From Liolophura sinensis (lineage: Eukaryota > Mollusca > Polyplacophora > Chitonida > Chitonidae): DNA of 64,000 nucleotides. Position 1 is the first letter of the stretch. The number at the start of each line of letters is the position of its first letter. Of this stretch, positions 59,949 through 64,000 are shown piece by piece. The notes beneath the pieces are model-generated. The model ran no database searches. It was given only the letters and a program-made list of their open reading frames with translations, and was not told where the DNA came from. The DNA lies in the NCBI RefSeq assembly GCF_032854445.1, contig NC_088297.1, forward strand, positions 24,625,127 to 24,689,126, given 5' to 3'. Both the position numbers and the translations under genes were made by a program.

Positions 59949-61099
59949 GTAAGCTGTTTCTAACAAGTTCGATTTAGGGTGTTTGACTGCGGAGTGGATA
60001 TATGTATGTCTGGGATCCAGTAGTAAACTGTGTAGTTTTGCTTGCTTAGCTTAGACCGCCATTTTCCATTTTCACCTGAAATGGGGCTAGAATCAATAGA
60101 CAGGTATTGGCGGCGTGCTATAATCTATAGAGTTGCCTAGGTACAAGATATCCACACGCTGTAGAAAGTGTTACTCGGCAAGCTGTCCAAACAGGCTTGG
60201 CTTAACTGGTTTGTTAGCTACACACTCGCCTCTACCTACACGTACCACTTCTAACAGGTAAATCCCTTGTCTGTCTGTGGGTTCCCTACTTTAGACAAGT
60301 GAATACCTGTCTGTCATGATAATGCTAATTTAGACATGTGCATGATCAGCTTTTACCCAATCTGAAAAAACGTCTAAATTGTCCCTTGATCAATTTCCCG
60401 TTACAGATATATGCAGATTTACTGATTTGACGTGTTTTGTATTGCTGTGCTGATTGCCTCATATCCATGTCATCAAACAGCAAGGAAAATTTCGCACCAG
60501 CGCCACCCCCAGAACTAGGCGTTGTAGACAAGTCTCCACACCTTGTCATTATGATAGCAACTCTTATACGCCAGAAACTTCTCGAATGATTGGAGAATGC
60601 TAACATATGTTACAGCAAAATTTATTGTAAAATCTGTTCAAGCTGATAGGCAGTTATATTACATTTAAAGTTAGCACCTCTTTCGGCATGATAGTTTAAA
60701 ACTATACTAACTAACCCTAAGATTATGTACACTGGCAGCTATCAAATTTCTGGCATTGCTAATCTGGCCGAGACGTGATTGATGTGGAAACTTGCCAAAG
60801 GTCGATGGTTTTTCCTCAGGCCACTCAGCTTTCCACACAAAGTTAAACGCCATTGCATCAGTGTAAAAGTGTGATGTCAAACCGCAGGACATCTAAACAG
60901 CCTTAAAAGGTATCGTCTTAGGACGTAACTCGACGGACCTTCCAAACATGCAGTTTAATTTGATTGAATTTTTTTATGTCTTTTTTTTTCTCTCTCAATG
61001 TCTTCAAAATCCCATATCGTAGAATAACAGAGAAACAGAATACACTATCGACCGATCCTATTTTTGTCTGGACGAGTCGGGTATGGTAATGTCAGTTTT

Positions 61100-61225
61100 T
61101 TGTGGATGTCCCGAAATAGGTCATTAGGTTTTCTCCACCCATAATGATGATGGCCATCTATTATATGTACGTGAAAAACTCTGGAATACGACGTTAAACA
61201 ACAAGGAAATAGATAAGCAATTAAA
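61100..61225 (+). mobile_element. Diverged SINE 3' half
   Basis: CACCCATAATGATGATGGCC and GAATACGACGTTAAACAAC resemble the family A and B 3' ends. Confidence 0.45.
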
Positions 61226-61984
61226 ATAAAATTTAAAAAATACACAACGTTCCTCTGACTGATCCAGACGTGTGTACAGGAATCCAGGCTTTTGGCGTTC
61301 GTGTTTACTTACAGTCCCATTCAAGCTCTGTCCTCTATGCGGCAAATAAAACTGTCTCATTTACCTTACACTATTTGCATGAGTTGTTTCTCCACCCCTA
61401 ACTTTTCTGAACCGAGCATTCTTCGAAAAAGGAAATACAACTCTGGCAAAATTTGCCCCACGGAAAACATCTCTTTGCTTCTTGGAAGGAACTCAGTTAC
61501 ATCCTTAGCGAAATGATGATTTTTTTTGTTGCGGTGACGACTGTGAACAAACCTGATAAAAAGATAAGTCGTTTAAAAGACCCATGGTGTTTCCCAGAAG
61601 AGTATACGACTACGCCCCAATTATGTCGTCATGAAGCCATATTTCCTGTTGGTTTTAGTCGGTTCACATTAATTAGTATCACGGCACATAGCTTTAATGG
61701 GGAAATGTTAGCTCATTATTTTTAATTACAATTCTGTAATTACTTTTAAGCTTCTTGGTAGTTTATAGATAAGGCTGTATATGTCTGGTTGGTATTTCTG
61801 AATGTAGAAACGCGGCCGTCCAGAGAGCCACGGTGACAAGAGTCATGGGCACAATCAGAGTAACAAGTGATGTAACTTCTAACCTTACGCAGTCTGTAAT
61901 TTATATTGTTTTTTGTCAAGGCATCCGGTACACACTTCTAATCATCACTTTCGTGACAAGAGAGAAATATAGGGAGAAAATTTA

Positions 61985-62180
61985 CTCTTCATGGGTTTAC
62001 TAGTATAGAGGGGAAAATTTTACTGGTCGTCTACATAGTACGATGATTTGTACCCATTTATGGACGTAGCTAGAGAATTGTACCCTTTAATGCACATAAG
62101 TCGAGAATTTTGAGCTTTTATGGACATTAACAGAAGATTTTATTCTTTAATAGACATAAGGAGAGGATTTTGCTAATCTG
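61985..62180. repeat. Weak degenerate repeat of about 30-40 bp
   Basis: TTTATGGACGTAGCTAGAGA, TTTAATGCACATAAGTCGAG, TTTATGGACATTAACAGAAG and TTTAATAGACATAAGGAGAG follow one another, each ending in ATTTTG or similar. Confidence 0.55.
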
Positions 62181-63283
62181 GGATATCGGTTGTTTATGTT
62201 TTCTAGTGATTGTCCGTCCACATAGGTGTAGGAATTTCCTTTTTTGGTCATATGTAAAAACTGCTACCGTGCTCGGATATACGCATAGAGACATATACTA
62301 CTTACGCTTCATGCGTGGACATTTATGCTGAAATTTATTCTTTATGACAATGTATAGGGAAGTTTATCAACCCTGTATAAACACTTCTTATTTGGTTTGT
62401 GACTCATGTTTTGCCATGGATACCCATAGACATTAGTAGAGACTTTTACTAACTATGCTCCGTGAACTTTCAGCCGAAAGTTTAATATACAAATGATCAG
62501 AGGCGATGGTACACACTACATTGTAGCTGATGTCAGTCAGCAAAGTAATCAGGCAAAAATTCGAAAGTGGAAAAATCGTATTTTTTTCTTGAACTTTACT
62601 AACTACTCTTTAAGGACAGAGGTAGGTAGAAAATTTACCAGATATACTATCTAATGGCCAAACAGCGTATGTACATGCACAAGGGCTTTTCAAAGTTATC
62701 AGTCTTGTTGACTACGCCCTTGCGATCTGCGTGTAGAGGTAACCCGCCGTTCACAATGGCGGACTAGGTACAATACTGCGCGGTGGCCTACACATTCATA
62801 TTTGGTGGTCGGATACCATTGAAATTTACAAGTGCGCACATGCATACAAAACCTGAATAAAGCATGTGAAAGGGCGTCTGAACAACCCAAGATATTATGG
62901 ACCCCCCCCCCCCCCCACCACCCTCACCACCACTGGACCCATCCCTACCAACCTTTAACCCCACCCCACCCACCCCCAATCCCTTTAACTTATCCAGCGT
63001 CTCACAATTTGCCCCCTCTCCCCACGGATAAAAAAATCACAGTTATTCATAGTATACACATATAATAGATACAAAATGGAAACAGGTTTCGCTACGTAGG
63101 GAGAATTCAGAACCGATTCAGTTTGATTAATGTGCACTAGAACCCTTTACTCCGCCATTTAAACAGCTCGCATTGTTCAGAACACGCTGCCTTTAACATC
63201 AAACAGCCTAATGACGTTAGGAGACAAAAATCAGCCGAAGACTTTTAGGCTTAATTGAATTGATTAATTATTGTATTTTTACA

Positions 63284-63367
63284 CTATATAAATTCCGTAT
63301 TCCTGTGTGTCATCTCTTTACTCACTGTAACTACAGCTGTACAGACAGAGTTCAACCCCGATAGCAG
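63284..63367 (+). promoter_or_regulatory. Weak TATA promoter and first-exon candidate
   Basis: CTATATAAATT at about 63284-63294, then about 75 nt to a donor AGCAG followed by GTATTT at 63368. No coding sequence follows within the window. Confidence 0.2.
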
Positions 63368-64000
63368 GTATTTTGTGCAGAGTTATCCGTAATTTGCGAT
63401 TTCTGTGGAAAGGGACAGCAATGTCTGTTGCTAAGTCGCAAAACAACCGACTTCTCAACAACTACAGTATATTTTTAGTTTAGTAGAGCCTCTGTTTCGT
63501 AGCCTTGTTAATATTCAGTATGAACTTTACCATACTGAATTTTCCGTCTTTATTTCTGTTGTATTCTGGTTAAAGCCACAATGTAGTGTTTTTGTTGTAC
63601 AGATAAATTCGTTCGATCTGTATAGACAAAAGATTTGCTCTTTCCCATAATAACATAATGTTTATCAGAAATGTTGACTTGACATCCTATTTCGACCCAC
63701 GCGAGAAGAAAAAATTCATTCAAGAGTATAACCTTGTTGTAACATCGATTGAAGGATGACAGATTTCGGTATGACCTGACCCAGGTTTGATCCCTGGTTC
63801 ATTCAATTACAGCGTTTATAAGCCTGCCTTCAGTACATACTTGTGGGACCATCAGGTGATTTCTTCGATAATACAGAAGGCAAACAATGCTGAATATATC
63901 AACTTGACGTTTGAACCTGGTGTTAAAATAGTGCATGCGGATGTCGTAATAGAATTACTACTTTTAACTGGCCTTTTTCATGCTTGTTTAATAGATTTTT

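Larger units (their letters stand above)
59949..64000. other. Right end, mostly unrecognised
   Basis: No protein gene could be supported. Contains a diverged SINE near 61.1 kb, the weak repeat near 62 kb, a C-rich stretch at 62900-62980 and a weak TATA candidate at 63284. Confidence 0.5.

Noticed and set aside
60346-60606. 86-codon minus-strand frame
   Set aside because: No recognisable domain, no splice partners and no conserved features visible.

Overview
The window looks like a piece of a lophotrochozoan animal genome, most likely a mollusc. It is AT-rich, with intron-rich genes using GT..AG splice sites, many tRNA-headed SINEs of a type I associate with molluscs, and an unusual load of minisatellite arrays. 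Nothing bacterial or viral was seen. The species cannot be fixed from the sequence alone.

Two protein genes can be read completely on the + strand. The first (7314-27923, 13 coding exons, 383 aa) is a TRAM protein, the ER membrane component that works beside the Sec61 translocon. The second (41381-48065, 7 coding exons, 273 aa) is a tetraspanin with four membrane segments and a CCG-type large extracellular loop carrying six cysteines. They are ordinary neighbours with no evident shared pathway.

Intron 8 of TRAM contains a 7.1-kb DNA transposon (14864-21990). It has 24-bp imperfect terminal inverted repeats and a 4-bp ATAT target duplication, and it sits inside a 76-bp tandem array whose interrupted unit closes again if the element is removed. 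It carries a multi-exon transposase-like gene (15588-20752) with a DDE-like core and a GHGKGP motif. That gene is broken by a frameshift, a splice-phase mismatch and two in-frame stops. A possible minus-strand gene remnant with a decayed PHD-finger-like exon lies at 3465-4170.

Layout: 1-2560 nothing recognised; 2560-3111 two SINEs; 3465-4170 minus-strand exon remnants; 4179-6893 53-bp minisatellite; about 7225-7313 TRAM promoter and 5' UTR; 7314-28377 TRAM, with introns holding 69-, 76-, 48-, 28- and 32-bp arrays, the transposon and about ten SINE copies; 29104-35310 non-coding with small repeats and SINEs; 35315-38566 57-bp and 61-bp arrays; 39486-39674 a CRE/CCAAT/TATA promoter with a short first exon; 39840-41040 duplicated and degenerate repeats; 41381-48357 tetraspanin; 48650-50175 a SINE and an inverted-repeat element; 50945-51466 68-bp array; 51655-57780 large 37-bp satellite with degenerate edges; 57786-59182 SINEs; 59185-64000 non-coding, with two weak promoter or first-exon candidates. 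Eleven of the tandem arrays cover roughly 17 kb.
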